The position numbers and the translations under genes were made by a program. The notes under the pieces are model-generated. The model saw only the letters and a list, made by a program, of their open reading frames with translations, was not told the origin of the DNA and searched no databases. Positions 7,546 through 15,627 of a DNA stretch of 15,639 bases are shown piece after piece. Source of the stretch: an uncultured Actinomycetes bacterium (lineage in GTDB: Bacteria > Actinomycetota > Thermoleophilia > Gaiellales > Gaiellaceae); contig CAIYXH010000062.1 in assembly GCA_903930195.1 (NCBI GenBank), forward strand, positions 1 to 15,639. Reading direction: 5' to 3'. Numbering within the stretch: the stretch's first letter is position 1; every line of letters begins with the position of its first letter.

Positions 7546-8355
7546 ATGCTGACTCCCGGAAAGTTCCGCCACAAGGCGCTCCAGAAGATGTCGTCGCCGG
7601 AGCAGCTCGACAAGCTGCTCAAGGTCACGATCCCGCGCCGCTGGATCGGCCTCACCGGCCTGCTGCTCGTCCTCGCCGCGGTGATCGTCTGGTCGGCGAG
7701 CGCGACCGTGCCGACCACGCTCAAGGGGCCGGGCTTCCTGCTCCCCGAGGGCGGCCTCCGCGAGGTGCAGGCGCCGGTCTCCGGCACCGTCGCCTCGATC
7801 ACCGTCGGGATCGGCGACCACGTGGTCGACGACGAGCCGATCGGGTCGATCGTCGACGCGCAGAAGCAGACCGTGCCCGTCCTCGCCCCGGAGACCGGCC
7901 AGGTCACCGAGGCCGATACGGTCCGGAACGCCTACGTCACCTCCGGCAGCCGCCTCACGCTCGTGCAACCGGTCGGCTTCCCGCTCGTGGTCTACGCCTA
8001 CGTCTCGACCGACACCGCCGCGGGCCTCCGCCCCGGCACGGAGGCGCGCGTCAGCTTCGGGGCAGGCATCGGCGCGGGCTTCGGCTACGCGAAGGGCACC
8101 GTCCAATCGGTGAGCCAGTTCCCGACGACGGCCGAGCGTCTCGACTTCATCCTCCAGGACTCCGCGACCGTCGACACGATCACGAAGCTCGGGCCGACCA
8201 ACGAGGTCGTGATCGTGATGCAGCAGTCCGCGCACACGCTGAACGGCCTCGTCTGGGGCTCCGGCAACGGGCCGCCGGGGCCGCTTCCCGCCGGCCTGCC
8301 GGCGAACGTCCAGTTCATCGTCGGCCAGCATCACCCGATCGACAACGTCCTGTAA
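7546..8355 (+). CDS. NHLM/NHLP bacteriocin-type secretion protein (HlyD-like adaptor), 269 aa
   Basis: The N terminus FRHKALQKMSSPEQLDKLLKVT followed by one membrane helix (about 33-53) is typical of the HlyD-like protein of NHLM (nitrile-hydratase-leader microcin) export systems. The rest is extracytoplasmic: a biotinyl-lipoyl-like half (VQAPVSGTVASI, about 74-105), a second half with APETGQV (about 110-140), and a beta-barrel region ending near residue 262. The long coiled-coil hairpin of proteobacterial HlyD is absent, as expected for this short family. Such adaptors bind the ABC exporter and guide the peptide across the envelope. The ATG at 7546 has GAGG eight bases upstream overlapping the stop of the binding-protein gene, so the two are co-transcribed. 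Confidence 0.88.
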   Translation: MLTPGKFRHKALQKMSSPEQLDKLLKVTIPRRWIGLTGLLLVLAAVIVWSASATVPTTLKGPGFLLPEGGLREVQAPVSGTVASITVGIGDHVVDDEPIGSIVDAQKQTVPVLAPETGQVTEADTVRNAYVTSGSRLTLVQPVGFPLVVYAYVSTDTAAGLRPGTEARVSFGAGIGAGFGYAKGTVQSVSQFPTTAERLDFILQDSATVDTITKLGPTNEVVIVMQQSAHTLNGLVWGSGNGPPGPLPAGLPANVQFIVGQHHPIDNVL

Positions 8356-8522
8356 CTGGTGGTTGCGCTGGTGAGTCCGATGCTCTTTGACCGAGCGAAA
8401 ACCACGCAGGCCAAGGACGCAGGGAGCCCCAATAGTCGTCCTATTGGGGCGACTGAGGACGCCGGCATGCGCCGGTTTGCAGCCGGACGAAGGGCGTCGC
8501 TACTCGCCGGAGCGGCCACATA
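8356..8522 (+). other. Structured intra-operon spacer, possible regulatory RNA
   Basis: This 167-base gap separates genes that otherwise touch or overlap. GCCCCAATAG (8426-8435) and CTATTGGGGC (8441-8450) form a perfect 10-bp stem with a 5-base loop. Competing pairings exist: AGTCG (8434-8438) with CGACT (8450-8454), and CGTCCT (8437-8442) with either of two AGGACG copies (8414-8419, 8456-8461). Upstream, GTGGTT (8359-8364) can pair with AACCAC (8400-8405). Downstream, GACGCC (8458-8463) can pair with GGCGTC (8493-8498) around smaller hairpins. The base bias is unlike the flanking genes. I cannot match it to a known riboswitch class. Confidence 0.5.
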
Positions 8523-8523
8523 A
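8380..8523 (+). CDS. Candidate 47-codon small ORF in the spacer, stop touching the peptidase-ABC start
   Basis: An ATG at 8380 opens 47 codons beginning MLFDRAKTTQAKDAG and ending RASLLAGAAT, with TAA at 8521-8523 sharing its last A with the next ATG (TAATG). GGTGAG at 8370-8375 is a weak ribosome site. Its position just before a peptide-cleaving exporter is where a precursor peptide would be sought, and it contains Ala-Gly pairs that C39 peptidases can tolerate. Against this, about one third of third positions are A or T (unlike true genes here), it has no Cys, and it shows no nitrile-hydratase-like leader. It may instead be a translational coupler or chance. Confidence 0.25.
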   Translation: MLFDRAKTTQAKDAGSPNSRPIGATEDAGMRRFAAGRRASLLAGAAT

Positions 8524-10754
8524 TGAGCGCGACGGCCACACCCGAGCTCTCGCCGAAGCCGCCGAAGGCGCTCGCGAAGGAGTCGCGCCGCGTGCGCACC
8601 CCGACGGTGCTCCAGATGGAGGCGGTCGAGTGCGGTGCCGCCTCGCTCGCGATCGTCCTCGCCCACCACGGGCGCTGGGTGCCGCTCGAGGAGCTGCGCA
8701 ACGAGTGCGGCGTCTCGCGTGACGGCTCGAAGGCGAGCAACATCCTCAAGGCCGCGCGCGCCTACGGGTTCGAGACGCGCGGCCTGCGGATGGAGCCGAA
8801 GGGCCTCAAGGAGGCGAAGCTCCCGGCGATCATCTTCTGGAACTTCAACCACTTCCTTGTCGTCGAGGGGTACGGCCCGAAGGGCGTCTACCTCAACGAC
8901 CCGGCCTCCGGGCCGCGGCGGGTCAGCTGGGAGGAGTTCGACAGCTCCTTCACCGGCGTGCTGCTCGAGCTCGAGCCGACCGACGAGCTGACCAAGGAAG
9001 GCTCGCCGCCGTCGCTCGTCAAGGGGCTCTCGAGCCGCTTCCACGGCGGGACGAGCGCGATCGTGCTCTGCCTGCTCGCCGGCATCGGCCTGCTCGTGCC
9101 GGGCCTGCTCGTCCCGGCGGCGACGCGCATCTTCGTCAACGACGTGCTCTCGCAGGGGAACCGCTCCTGGCTCCCGATCCTGATCGTCGGCGTCGGGCTC
9201 GCCGCGGTGGCGCAGTTCTGCTTCACCTGGCTGCAGCAGATCACCCTGCTGCGGCTCTCGACGAAGCTGTCGATGTCGATGTCGACGCGGTTCATGGAGC
9301 ACGTGATGCGCCTGCCGCTCCTCTTCTTCAGCCAACGCTACTCGGGCCACGTCGTCACCCGGATCCAGGTGAACGACCAGATCGCCGGGATGCTCTCGAG
9401 CCAGCTCTCGGCCTCGCTGCTCGCGCTGCTGACCTCGCTCTTCTACCTCGTGCTGATGGTGATCTACGACTGGCAGCTGACGCTGATCGCGATCGCCTTC
9501 GCCGGCACGAACGTGATCTTCCTGCGCTTCACCGCGCGCAAGCAGAAGGATGCGAGCCGGCGGCTCGCCCAGGACACCGGCAAGCTCACCGCCACGGCCG
9601 TCTCGGGTCTCTCGAACATCGAGACGTTGAAGGCGACGAGCGAGGACGCCTCGTTCTTCGCCCGCTGGGCCGGCCACCAGGCAAAGGTGCTCGACACGAC
9701 GCAGTCGCTCGGCACGCCGCTCGCCGCGCTCTCGACCCTGCCGACCCTGCTCATCTCGCTCAACACCGCCGTGCTGATCGGCTACGGCGGCCTGCAGGTG
9801 ATGGACCGGAACCTCTCGCTCGGGACGCTCGTCGCCTTCCAGATGCTCGCCGCCGGCTTCGTGGGGCCGATCGCCCAGCTCGTCGGCTTCGGCTCGGTGC
9901 TGCAGCAGGCCTCGGGCAACCTCGCGAGCGTCGACGACGTCCTCAACTACCCGGCCGATGTCGAGTCGATCGACCGGCAGCTCACCACCGAGGTCGAGCT
10001 CCCCGGCGACAACGGCCATCCGGTGCGCAAGCGGGTGCCGTCGCGCCTCTCGGGCCTCGTCGAGCTGACCTTCGGCTACAACCCGCTCGAGCCGCCGCTC
10101 GTGCAGGGCCTGAACCTGCGGATCGAGCCCGGCCAGCGCGTCGCGATCGTCGGTCCGACCGGGTCGGGCAAGTCGACCGTCTCGCGGATGGTCGCCGGGC
10201 TGAACCAGCCCTGGAGTGGCGAAGTCCGCTTCGACGGGATCCCGCGACCGATGCTGCCGCGGCAGCTGATCGCCTCGTCGCTCGCCTTCGTCGACCAGGA
10301 GATCCTCCTGTTCGAGGCCTCTGCGCGCGACAACCTGACCCTGTGGGATCCGACGATCCCAGAGGAGGCGATGGTGCGCGCCGCGATCGACGCGCGCATC
10401 CACGAGGATCTCGTCAAGCGCCCCGGCGGCTATGACCGGCAGATCGAGGAGGGCGGCAAGGACTGGAGCGGGGGGCAACGCCAGCGGCTCGAGATCGCCC
10501 GCGCGCTCACCGGCGACCCGGCGATCCTGATCATGGACGAGGCGACGAGCGCCCTCGACCCCCTCGTCGAGCAGGCGATCGACCAGAACATCCGTGCCCG
10601 CGGCTGCACCTGCCTGATCGTCGCGCATCGTCTCTCCACCATCAGGGATTGCGACGAGATCGTCGTGCTCAAGCAGGGCATCGCCGTCGAGCGTGGCACC
10701 CACGACGAGCTGGTCGCCCTGGGCGGGATCTACGCGGAGCTCGCAACCGAATGA
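8523..10754 (+). CDS. NHLM/NHLP-type peptidase-ABC exporter (C39 peptidase, permease and ATPase in one), 743 aa
   Basis: This bifunctional exporter removes a leader peptide and pumps out the core peptide. The N-terminal C39 protease (about 25-150) has its whole triad: Cys37 (VECGAAS), His110 (FNHFLVVEG) and Asp126 (NDPASG). The permease domain begins at about residue 180 with six hydrophobic spans, followed by the nucleotide-binding domain (about 505-740): Walker A GPTGSGKST (Lys550), signature SGGQRQRLEIARAL, Walker B ILIMDEATSALD and H-loop AHRLST. Length and layout match the NHLM peptidase/ATP-binding family (TIGR03796, from memory). Its ATG touches the stop of a small ORF (TAATG), with GGAG ten bases upstream. 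The stop overlaps the next gene by ATGA, so the two ABC proteins are coupled. Confidence 0.95.
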   Translation: MSATATPELSPKPPKALAKESRRVRTPTVLQMEAVECGAASLAIVLAHHGRWVPLEELRNECGVSRDGSKASNILKAARAYGFETRGLRMEPKGLKEAKLPAIIFWNFNHFLVVEGYGPKGVYLNDPASGPRRVSWEEFDSSFTGVLLELEPTDELTKEGSPPSLVKGLSSRFHGGTSAIVLCLLAGIGLLVPGLLVPAATRIFVNDVLSQGNRSWLPILIVGVGLAAVAQFCFTWLQQITLLRLSTKLSMSMSTRFMEHVMRLPLLFFSQRYSGHVVTRIQVNDQIAGMLSSQLSASLLALLTSLFYLVLMVIYDWQLTLIAIAFAGTNVIFLRFTARKQKDASRRLAQDTGKLTATAVSGLSNIETLKATSEDASFFARWAGHQAKVLDTTQSLGTPLAALSTLPTLLISLNTAVLIGYGGLQVMDRNLSLGTLVAFQMLAAGFVGPIAQLVGFGSVLQQASGNLASVDDVLNYPADVESIDRQLTTEVELPGDNGHPVRKRVPSRLSGLVELTFGYNPLEPPLVQGLNLRIEPGQRVAIVGPTGSGKSTVSRMVAGLNQPWSGEVRFDGIPRPMLPRQLIASSLAFVDQEILLFEASARDNLTLWDPTIPEEAMVRAAIDARIHEDLVKRPGGYDRQIEEGGKDWSGGQRQRLEIARALTGDPAILIMDEATSALDPLVEQAIDQNIRARGCTCLIVAHRLSTIRDCDEIVVLKQGIAVERGTHDELVALGGIYAELATE

Positions 10755-13612
10755 CCACCGCGCCGGCCTTCGCACCCGACTCGCTCCGTCCCGTCCCCGC
10801 CAACCGGCCGCTGCCGCTCGACGATCCGTCGACCGGCTGGATCGTCACCCAGGGCCGCCTCCGCCTGTTCGCGCTCCGGCGCGACGGCGAGACCTCGGCG
10901 CGCGAGGGTCTGTTCACGGTCGAGCGCGGCCAGCTGATCCTGCCGCCGCCCGCCGGGTCACCGCTCGGTCTCGTGGCGGTCGGGCTCGAAGACGACACGG
11001 TTGCCGGTGCCATCCCCCTCGCCACGCTCGAGTCGAGCATGGCCTCGGGTGCCGATCCCGAGCTGGTCGAGCTCGTGGAGGCCTGGCTCGACCGCCTCGC
11101 GGACGCCCTCAACGACACGCACCCCGAGCAGGGCGTCTCGCTGCTCGCCGACGAGACGGCCGAGCTCGCCGAGGGCGTCTGCGCCTGGCCCGCCACGCGC
11201 TTCGTCTGGGTGCACTCCGACGGCGGGCTGCGGCTCTACGACGAGCGGACGGCCGGGAACGTGCTCTTGCCGCTCCCGCCCCAGGCCTGGATCCACACCT
11301 CGACCGCGACGGCGGTGACGCCGGTCGCAAGCGCCGACGCGCTCGCGACGCCGGCGGCCTGGGCCGGCATCGTCGCGTTCCACGAAGCCCTGCTCGAGCG
11401 GCTGCGGCTCCACATCGACGACCGCGACACCGCAGCGGCCGCGAAGCTCGCGGAGCGCTCCGCGTACGAGCGCGAGCTGCGCAGCAGCACCTACACGAGC
11501 CTCGGCGCCGTGCTCGGTGGCGAGCCGCCGGCGATCCATCCCGCCGCCGAGGCCGGCGCCGTCCTCGCGGCGATGCGCCTCGTCGGCGAGGCGCAGGGCA
11601 TCGAGATCGTCGCCCCTCCGCGAGGCGCCGTCGGTGCGACCACCGATCCCGTCGACACGATCGCGCGCGCCTCGGGTGTCCGCTCCCGTCCCGTCGTCTT
11701 CGAGGGCACCTGGTGGAAGGCCGCCGACGTCGGCCCGATCCTCGCGCGGATCAAGGAGGACGGCCGCCCGGTCGCGATCCTGCCACGGAAGCTCGGCGGC
11801 TACGAGATCGCCGACCCGGCCGATGCGACGCGCACGCCCGTCGACGAGCAGACCTCGGAGGTGCTCGCCGAGGACGGTCACATGCTCTACCGGGCGATGC
11901 CGACGCATCCGCTGAGCGGCAAGGACGTGCTCCGCTTCGTGCTCACGCCGATCGCCGGCGACCTCCGCCGCCTCGGTGTCTACGCGATCGTCGCCGCGGG
12001 CCTCTCGCTGCTGACGCCGGTGCTGACGAAGAAGATCTTCAACGACGTCGTCCCGAACCTGCAGCGCTCGAACCTCGTCTGGCTGACGATGCTCCTCGTC
12101 GTCTTCGCGTTCTCGACCTTCGCCTTCGGGCTCGCGCAGCAGATTGCCGTGCTGCGCGTCCAGGGGCGCGCCTCGACCGAGGTGCAGGCGGCGCTCTGGG
12201 ACCGCGTGCTCGACCTGCCGCTCCCGTTCTTCCGCAACTACGCGGCGGCGTCGCTCGCGATGCGCGTGATGGGCATCGAGCAGATGCGGCTCCTCGCCAC
12301 CTCCGTCGTCGTCACCGCGGTGCTCGCGATCCCGGTCGGCATCGCGAACCTCGTGCTCGCGTTCGTCCTCAACGTCCGGCTCGGCCTCTTCGGCCTCGTC
12401 GCGATCGTGATCGTCGCGGTCGTGATGTCGCTCTTGATCCGCTTCCAGGTGCCGCGCCAGCGCGCCGTCCAGACGGCGAACAACGACCTCTTCGGCGTCT
12501 CGCTGCAGCTCGTCGAGGCCGTCGGCAAGCTCCGCGTCGCCGACGCCGAGCGCCGCGCCTTCGCCGAGTGGGGCAGCCGCTTCACGAACCTGAAATCGCG
12601 CTTCTACGATGCGCAGCGCGGCTTCGCGGCCGCGACCGCCTTCGTCGTCGCCGCACCCGCGATCGGCGCGCTGTTGCTGATCGTGGGCGCCTCGACGCTC
12701 AAGCCCGGCTCGCTCTCGGGCGCAACGTTTCTCGCGTTCAACACCGCCTTCATCCAGGCGCTGACGGCGATCACAGGCCTCACCGCCGTGGCGACGTTCA
12801 TGGCGCAGGCGATCCCGCTCTGGGAGAACACGAAGCCGATCCTCCAGTCGGAGCGCGAGACGAGCACCGTCAAGTCCGACCCGGGCGAGCTGCGCGGGCG
12901 GATCGAGATGAGCCACATCTCCTTCCGCTACGCCGAGGACGGCCCGCTGATCCTCGACGACGTCTCGTTCACGGCCGAGCCGGGCGAGTTCGTCGCGTTC
13001 GTCGGGCCGTCGGGCGCCGGCAAGTCGTCGATCATGCGCGTCCTCCTCGGCTTCGAGGAGCCCGAGGTCGGCACCGTCCGCTTCGACGGCAAGGACATCG
13101 AGACCCTCGACCCGCGCGCGTATCGCCGCCAGATGGGCGTCGTCGTCCAGAGCGCGCGCCTGATGGCCGGCGACATCTTCACGAACATCGTCGGCGCCCG
13201 CCCGCTCTCGGTCGAGGAGGCCTGGGAGGCCGCGGATGTCGCCGGCATCCGCGCCGACATCGAGGCGCTCCCGATGGGGATGCACACCCACATCTCCGAG
13301 GGTGCGGGGACGTTCTCGGGCGGCCAGCGCCAGCGGATGCTGATCGCCCGTGCCGTCGTCGGCAAGCCGCGCATCCTGCTCTTCGACGAGGCGACGAGCG
13401 CCCTCGACAACAAGACGCAGGCCGCCGTCTCGGAGGCGATCGAGCACCTCCGCGCCACGCGCATCGTCATCGCGCATCGTCTCTCGACCGTTCGGCAAGC
13501 CGACAAGATCATCGTCCTCGAGGCGGGCCGGATCGTGCAGCAGGGCCGCTACGACGAGCTGATCGAGGTCGAGGGTCCATTCCAGCGACTCGCGCGGCGG
13601 CAGTTGGCATGA
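10751..13612 (+). CDS. Second NHLM/NHLP-type ABC transporter permease/ATPase with a large N-terminal region, 953 aa
   Basis: This is the second ABC protein of NHLM export systems (TIGR03797, from memory). About 400 N-terminal residues precede the permease. The part around 265-395 resembles a decayed C39 domain: R339-P-V-A-I-L ... D355-P has the His-to-Asp spacing of the partner protein, but Arg replaces the His and the catalytic Cys is missing. Membrane spans begin near residue 410 (LGVYAIVAAGLSLL) and the ATPase domain spans about 718-953: Walker A GPSGAGKSS (Lys758), signature FSGGQRQRMLIARAV, Walker B ILLFDEATSALD, H-loop AHRLSTV. The ATG at 10751 lies in the ATGA overlap with the peptidase-ABC stop; the frame extends 34 codons further upstream, but only inside that gene. 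It probably works with the peptidase-ABC protein in one export machine. Confidence 0.92.
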   Translation: MTTAPAFAPDSLRPVPANRPLPLDDPSTGWIVTQGRLRLFALRRDGETSAREGLFTVERGQLILPPPAGSPLGLVAVGLEDDTVAGAIPLATLESSMASGADPELVELVEAWLDRLADALNDTHPEQGVSLLADETAELAEGVCAWPATRFVWVHSDGGLRLYDERTAGNVLLPLPPQAWIHTSTATAVTPVASADALATPAAWAGIVAFHEALLERLRLHIDDRDTAAAAKLAERSAYERELRSSTYTSLGAVLGGEPPAIHPAAEAGAVLAAMRLVGEAQGIEIVAPPRGAVGATTDPVDTIARASGVRSRPVVFEGTWWKAADVGPILARIKEDGRPVAILPRKLGGYEIADPADATRTPVDEQTSEVLAEDGHMLYRAMPTHPLSGKDVLRFVLTPIAGDLRRLGVYAIVAAGLSLLTPVLTKKIFNDVVPNLQRSNLVWLTMLLVVFAFSTFAFGLAQQIAVLRVQGRASTEVQAALWDRVLDLPLPFFRNYAAASLAMRVMGIEQMRLLATSVVVTAVLAIPVGIANLVLAFVLNVRLGLFGLVAIVIVAVVMSLLIRFQVPRQRAVQTANNDLFGVSLQLVEAVGKLRVADAERRAFAEWGSRFTNLKSRFYDAQRGFAAATAFVVAAPAIGALLLIVGASTLKPGSLSGATFLAFNTAFIQALTAITGLTAVATFMAQAIPLWENTKPILQSERETSTVKSDPGELRGRIEMSHISFRYAEDGPLILDDVSFTAEPGEFVAFVGPSGAGKSSIMRVLLGFEEPEVGTVRFDGKDIETLDPRAYRRQMGVVVQSARLMAGDIFTNIVGARPLSVEEAWEAADVAGIRADIEALPMGMHTHISEGAGTFSGGQRQRMLIARAVVGKPRILLFDEATSALDNKTQAAVSEAIEHLRATRIVIAHRLSTVRQADKIIVLEAGRIVQQGRYDELIEVEGPFQRLARRQLA

Positions 13613-13947
13613 CCCACGACGAAGGGCTCCATGCAGCCGAGATGGCGACCGTCCCGCCGGCGGTGCCGCCGGCCGAGGTGAAGTCGCACCGCGCCGCGAT
13701 GCACCCACTCGACGAGCTCGCACTGATCGAGCGCACCGAGTGCCACCAGAAGCGGCCGTGGGCCTTCTGGCTGCTGCTCCTGCCGCTCGCGACGATCATC
13801 TACCCCCCGGTCTACGACCGCCACAACCCGGTGATCGGCGGAATCCCGTTCTTCGTCTGGTATCAGCTGATCGCCGTTGCCTTCGGCGGGCTGACCACGG
13901 CGCTCGTCTACGTCCTGCGCGGCACCGAGCGCTCGGTGGCCGAATGA
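13609..13947 (+). CDS. DUF3311 small membrane protein, 112 aa
   Basis: Two hydrophobic spans (WAFWLLLLPLATIIYPP, about 52-68, and FFVWYQLIAVAFGGLTTALVYVL, about 82-104) separated by DRHNPVIGGIPF are typical of DUF3311 proteins, which usually sit beside SSS-family solute symporters and may be a small accessory subunit. The ATG at 13609 overlaps the previous stop (ATGA), and the stop at 13947 overlaps the symporter start (ATGA), giving tight translational coupling from exporter to symporter. The protein has a longer N-terminal tail than is usual for this family, with extra Met codons at residues 12 and 31; starting at Met31 (MHPLDELAL) would give a more typical length. The tail is Pro/Ala-rich and probably cytosolic. 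Molecular function is unproven. Confidence 0.85.
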   Translation: MTHDEGLHAAEMATVPPAVPPAEVKSHRAAMHPLDELALIERTECHQKRPWAFWLLLLPLATIIYPPVYDRHNPVIGGIPFFVWYQLIAVAFGGLTTALVYVLRGTERSVAE

Positions 13948-15452
13948 TCCTCGGCGCGATCGAGGTCACGCAGGCGATCGTGATCGGCTGCGCGTTCGCG
14001 CTGATCACGGTCGTCGGCCTCCTCGCCGGCCGCTGGCATACGACCCCACCGGAGCCGGGCGTCGAGACGAACGAGCTCGACGAGTGGGCGCTCGGCGGCC
14101 GCGGCTTCGGCGGCATCCTCACCTGGTTCCTGCAGGGCGGGAGCGTCTACACGACCTACGCCTTCATCGCCGTCCCGGCGCTCGTCTACGGCGGTGGCGC
14201 GATCGGCTTCTTCGCCCTGCCGTACCTGGTGATCACCTACATGATCGCCTTCATCCTCGTCCCGAAGCTCTGGGACCTCGCCCGGGCGCGCGACTACGTC
14301 ACCCCCGCCGACTTCGTCAAGGACCGCTTCGGCAACCCGTGGCTCACCGGGGCGGTGACGCTCACCGGGCTCGTCGCGACGATGCCGTACATCGCCCTCC
14401 AGGTCTACGGGATCGAGATCTGCATGTCGCAGATCGGCCTGCCGGTGGAGGTCTCGCTCTGGAGCGCGTTCGTCCTGCTCGCGGTGATCACCTACGTCAG
14501 CGGGCTGGGCTCGGCGACGCTGATCGCGATCATCAAGGACGTCTTCATCTGGATCACCGTCATCGTCGCGGTCATCTACATCCCGATCCATTTGGGCGGC
14601 TACACGAAGGCCTTCTCGCATGTGCCCGCGACGCAGTTCACCCTGCCGGGGAACCTGTACGTCGACTACGCGACGCTCGCGATCGGCTCCGGGCTCGCGC
14701 TCTTCCTCTACCCGCACACCATCACGGGCGCGCTCTCGGCGCGGAGCCGCTACACCGTGCAGCGCAACAGCATCCTCCTGCCGATCTACACGCTGATGCT
14801 CGGCGTCATCGCCGTGCTCGGCTACCTGGCGGTCGCCGCCGGCGTGAAGCCGGATCACCACTACGGCAACAACGTCGCCGTCCCGGCGCTCCTCGACAAG
14901 GTCTTCCCGCCCTGGTTCGCCGGCTTCGGGCTCGCCTCGATCGCCATCGGAGCGCTCGTCCCCGCGGCGATGATGGCGATCGCCGCCGCGAACCTCTTCT
15001 CGCGCAACATCTACCTCGAGCTGAAGCCGAACGCGACGCCGAAGCAGCAGGTGAAGGTGTCGAAGCTCGCCTCGCTCGTCGTCAAGTTCGGGGCCGTCGG
15101 CTTCGTGCTCTTCATCCCCACCACTTTCGTGATCAACTTCCAGCTCGCGGCCGGCGTCTGGATCCTGCAGACGCTCCCGGCGGTGTTCATCGCGCTCGTC
15201 TGGCGCGGGATCGACGCCAAGGCGACGCTCGTCGGCTGGGCCGTCGGGACGACGCTCGGCACCACCCTGCTGGTCAAGGTCCACTTCGCCAAGTCGAGCT
15301 ACGACTTCGGCTTCGGCGACCACCGCTCGACGATGTTCATCGGCATTCCGGCACTCGTCGCGAACCTGCTCGTTGTCCTCGTTGGCACGGCAGTCGTGCG
15401 TCTGTTTCGTGGCAATCCGGTGACGGTCCCCGGCGAGGGCGCGTCGGAATGA
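13944..15452 (+). CDS. Sodium:solute symporter (SSS family), 502 aa
   Basis: This is a full-length, very hydrophobic carrier with about 13 predicted membrane spans. It follows the SSS plan: first span IVIGCAFALITVVGLLAG, the DEWALGGRGFGGILTWF loop, QGGSVYTTYAFI, and the central segment GLALFLYPHTITGALSARSR, where the family coordinates Na+ through Ser/Thr residues. Relatives paired with DUF3311 include monocarboxylate and other organic-acid carriers, but the substrate cannot be assigned here. The start ATG at 13944 lies in the ATGA overlap with the DUF3311 stop. By position it is the last gene of the run that begins with the binding protein and exporter. No clear terminator follows. Confidence 0.93.
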   Translation: MILGAIEVTQAIVIGCAFALITVVGLLAGRWHTTPPEPGVETNELDEWALGGRGFGGILTWFLQGGSVYTTYAFIAVPALVYGGGAIGFFALPYLVITYMIAFILVPKLWDLARARDYVTPADFVKDRFGNPWLTGAVTLTGLVATMPYIALQVYGIEICMSQIGLPVEVSLWSAFVLLAVITYVSGLGSATLIAIIKDVFIWITVIVAVIYIPIHLGGYTKAFSHVPATQFTLPGNLYVDYATLAIGSGLALFLYPHTITGALSARSRYTVQRNSILLPIYTLMLGVIAVLGYLAVAAGVKPDHHYGNNVAVPALLDKVFPPWFAGFGLASIAIGALVPAAMMAIAAANLFSRNIYLELKPNATPKQQVKVSKLASLVVKFGAVGFVLFIPTTFVINFQLAAGVWILQTLPAVFIALVWRGIDAKATLVGWAVGTTLGTTLLVKVHFAKSSYDFGFGDHRSTMFIGIPALVANLLVVLVGTAVVRLFRGNPVTVPGEGASE

Positions 15453-15542
15453 ACCGCAGGCAACAGCGGCTCAGCGACTGTGATAGGACACAGGCGGGGA
15501 GAGCGTCGTTCAGCCACGGGGGAGTGGCCGGCCGACGTCGAC

Positions 15543-15548
15543 TAGAAT
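15543..15548 (+). promoter_or_regulatory. Likely -10 box for the downstream gene
   Basis: TAGAAT is close to the sigma-70 -10 consensus and sits eight bases before an ATG at 15557. The -35 position has no good match. It would drive the short ORF and the gene beyond the window. Confidence 0.45.
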
Positions 15549-15556
15549 ACGTTTCG

Positions 15557-15592
15557 ATGGGGGATGTGCGATGCCTCGCGTGGTCGCCCTAG
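15557..15592 (+). CDS. Possible leaderless 11-codon upstream ORF
   Basis: ATG at 15557, eight bases after TAGAAT, opens MGDVRCLAWSP and stops at TAG 15590-15592, before the ribosome site at 15628. It has no Shine-Dalgarno sequence of its own. Leaderless short ORFs ahead of a main gene act as attenuators in some actinobacteria, for example cysteine-responsive ones; this one has a single Cys and a single Trp, so it gives no strong amino acid signal. It may be chance. Confidence 0.25.
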   Translation: MGDVRCLAWSP

Positions 15593-15627
15593 GTCACCCC
15601 ACGGTGCACCTGCACGTATCACCAAAC

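Noticed and set aside
8390..8450. Resemblance to a cyclic-di-GMP-I riboswitch (AAAACC ... GGACGCA ... GCC)
   Set aside because: The GNRA loop, the tetraloop receptor and the exact GACGCAAAGCC core are missing, and the following stem is a plain perfect hairpin; the similarity is too loose.
10649..10750. 34-codon upstream extension of the second ABC gene
   Set aside because: It lies wholly inside the peptidase-ABC reading frame, and the ATGA overlap at 10751 gives the usual operon junction.
8331..13723. Very long minus-strand frames opposite the two ABC genes
   Set aside because: Charged low-complexity shadows produced by high third-position GC on the coding strand; the plus strand has full ABC motifs.
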